A DNA stretch of 64,000 bases from positions 1,178,001-1,242,000 of the forward strand of contig OZ037907.1 in NCBI GenBank assembly GCA_964035575.1, read 5' to 3'. Positions within the stretch are counted from its first letter, which is position 1. Each line of letters opens with the position of its first letter. The DNA is from Rhynchopus sp. YZ270_cl-10 (Eukaryota; Euglenozoa; Diplonemea; Diplonemida; Diplonemidae). The notes under the pieces were generated by a model. It ran no database searches. It was given only the letters and a program-made list of their open reading frames with translations, and was not told where the DNA came from. The position numbers and the translations under genes are program-made. Below, piece after piece: positions 63,591-64,000 of the stretch.

Positions 63591-64000
63591 ATGTCAGAAG
63601 CTGTGCTTGACATTTTAAGGAACGTCAGAGCAGTTCTTCACAAGGCACTCCCACAAGAGTTTGGGCTGTCTCTTTCGTTCCCTATTGAAGACGCTTCTTC
63701 GGAAATGGCGTCGACAGGTTGCCATGGTCTGACCGACATTGAATACAAATGGGAGCCCTCTCGAAGGCAGTCGTCCTCGCTGACTGTACGCAGAGTTGCG
63801 GTGGCGGTGTTTGATCCCACACAGCCAACAGAACCACTGCCTATTGAGTTGCTGCTTCTCACTTTCATCCACGAGCTTGCACACACCGTCACGCAGGCAG
63901 AACTGGTTCCAATAGACTCCGTGACGCAGACCCGAAGTGACGTTGAAGGCAGCTTTCGAGAGAAGTTGGTTGTTGTCCATCACAGCAAACCGTTCTATGA
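63591..64000 (+). CDS. Putative zinc metallopeptidase (HELAH, WLM/SprT-like), cut by the window edge
   Basis: Open from the ATG at 63591 to the last base; at least 136 aa, with the rest beyond the window. FIHELAHTVT near residue 92 is a zincin HExxH motif. LVVVHHSKPFY near 126-136 fits the downstream third ligand and the H(S/T)..F(Y/W) pattern of WLM and minigluzincin families. The upstream part has a beta-strand-like VRRVAVAVFDP. Likely a small intracellular protease or protease-derived protein; the substrate is unknown. ATG choice is supported by the adjacent pyrimidine-AG site. Confidence 0.75.
   Translation, partial: MSEAVLDILRNVRAVLHKALPQEFGLSLSFPIEDASSEMASTGCHGLTDIEYKWEPSRRQSSSLTVRRVAVAVFDPTQPTEPLPIELLLLTFIHELAHTVTQAELVPIDSVTQTRSDVEGSFREKLVVVHHSKPFY

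Overview
This window looks like nuclear DNA of a unicellular eukaryote (protist). Nine genes are supported, and all of them lie on the + strand. Coding regions are GC-richer than their surroundings, and the spaces between genes are full of T-runs and A-runs. Two gene families have short spliceosomal introns with GTATGT or GTACT donors and AG acceptors. Several start codons sit 15-45 bases after a pyrimidine tract ending in AG, with no upstream exon visible. One-directional genes, pyrimidine-AG signals before starts and an ingi-like LINE together recall Euglenozoa such as diplonemids, with polycistronic transcription and trans-splicing. That is inference: no spliced-leader gene was found and the lineage is not proven.

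Layout. 1-6.9 kb: no recognisable gene; short interspersed hairpin modules and one small terminal-inverted-repeat (TIR) element. 6.88-10.94 kb: a chain of inverted-repeat units separated by poly-G runs. 11.2-20.5 kb: the gene-dense core, with XPB/ERCC3 helicase, a PARP-like protein, a six-pass membrane protein with a cyclase-like domain, and a coiled-coil protein with SH3-like repeats. 20.5-23.0 kb: spacer with a long pentamer/nonamer tandem array. 23.0 and 35.0 kb: two Ctr-type copper transporter paralogs, separated by about 11 kb of repeats that include a 2,973-bp TIR element. 35.7-50.6 kb: repeats only, including a TIR element enclosing a broken reverse-transcriptase fossil, nested palindromes and diverged satellites. 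50.7-52.6 kb: Kae1/OSGEP in three exons. 52.8-55.7 kb: a second, nearly identical copy of the 2.9-kb TIR element. 56.3-58.1 kb: a low-complexity protein of unknown function. 58.4-63.4 kb: tandem repeats, a TIR element and a minus-strand LINE ending in an octamer array. 63.6 kb to the edge: start of a HELAH zinc metallopeptidase.

The genes do not form one pathway. XPB serves transcription and DNA repair, Kae1 serves tRNA t6A synthesis, and the Ctr proteins import copper. The most notable non-gene signal is a family of short hairpin modules sharing a CACGAGAGG core. They recur between consecutive genes, usually 100-400 bases after a stop codon, and also across the repeat-rich stretches. The second is the 2.9-kb TIR element, which has 6-bp target duplications and carries an apparent three-exon gene of unknown function.
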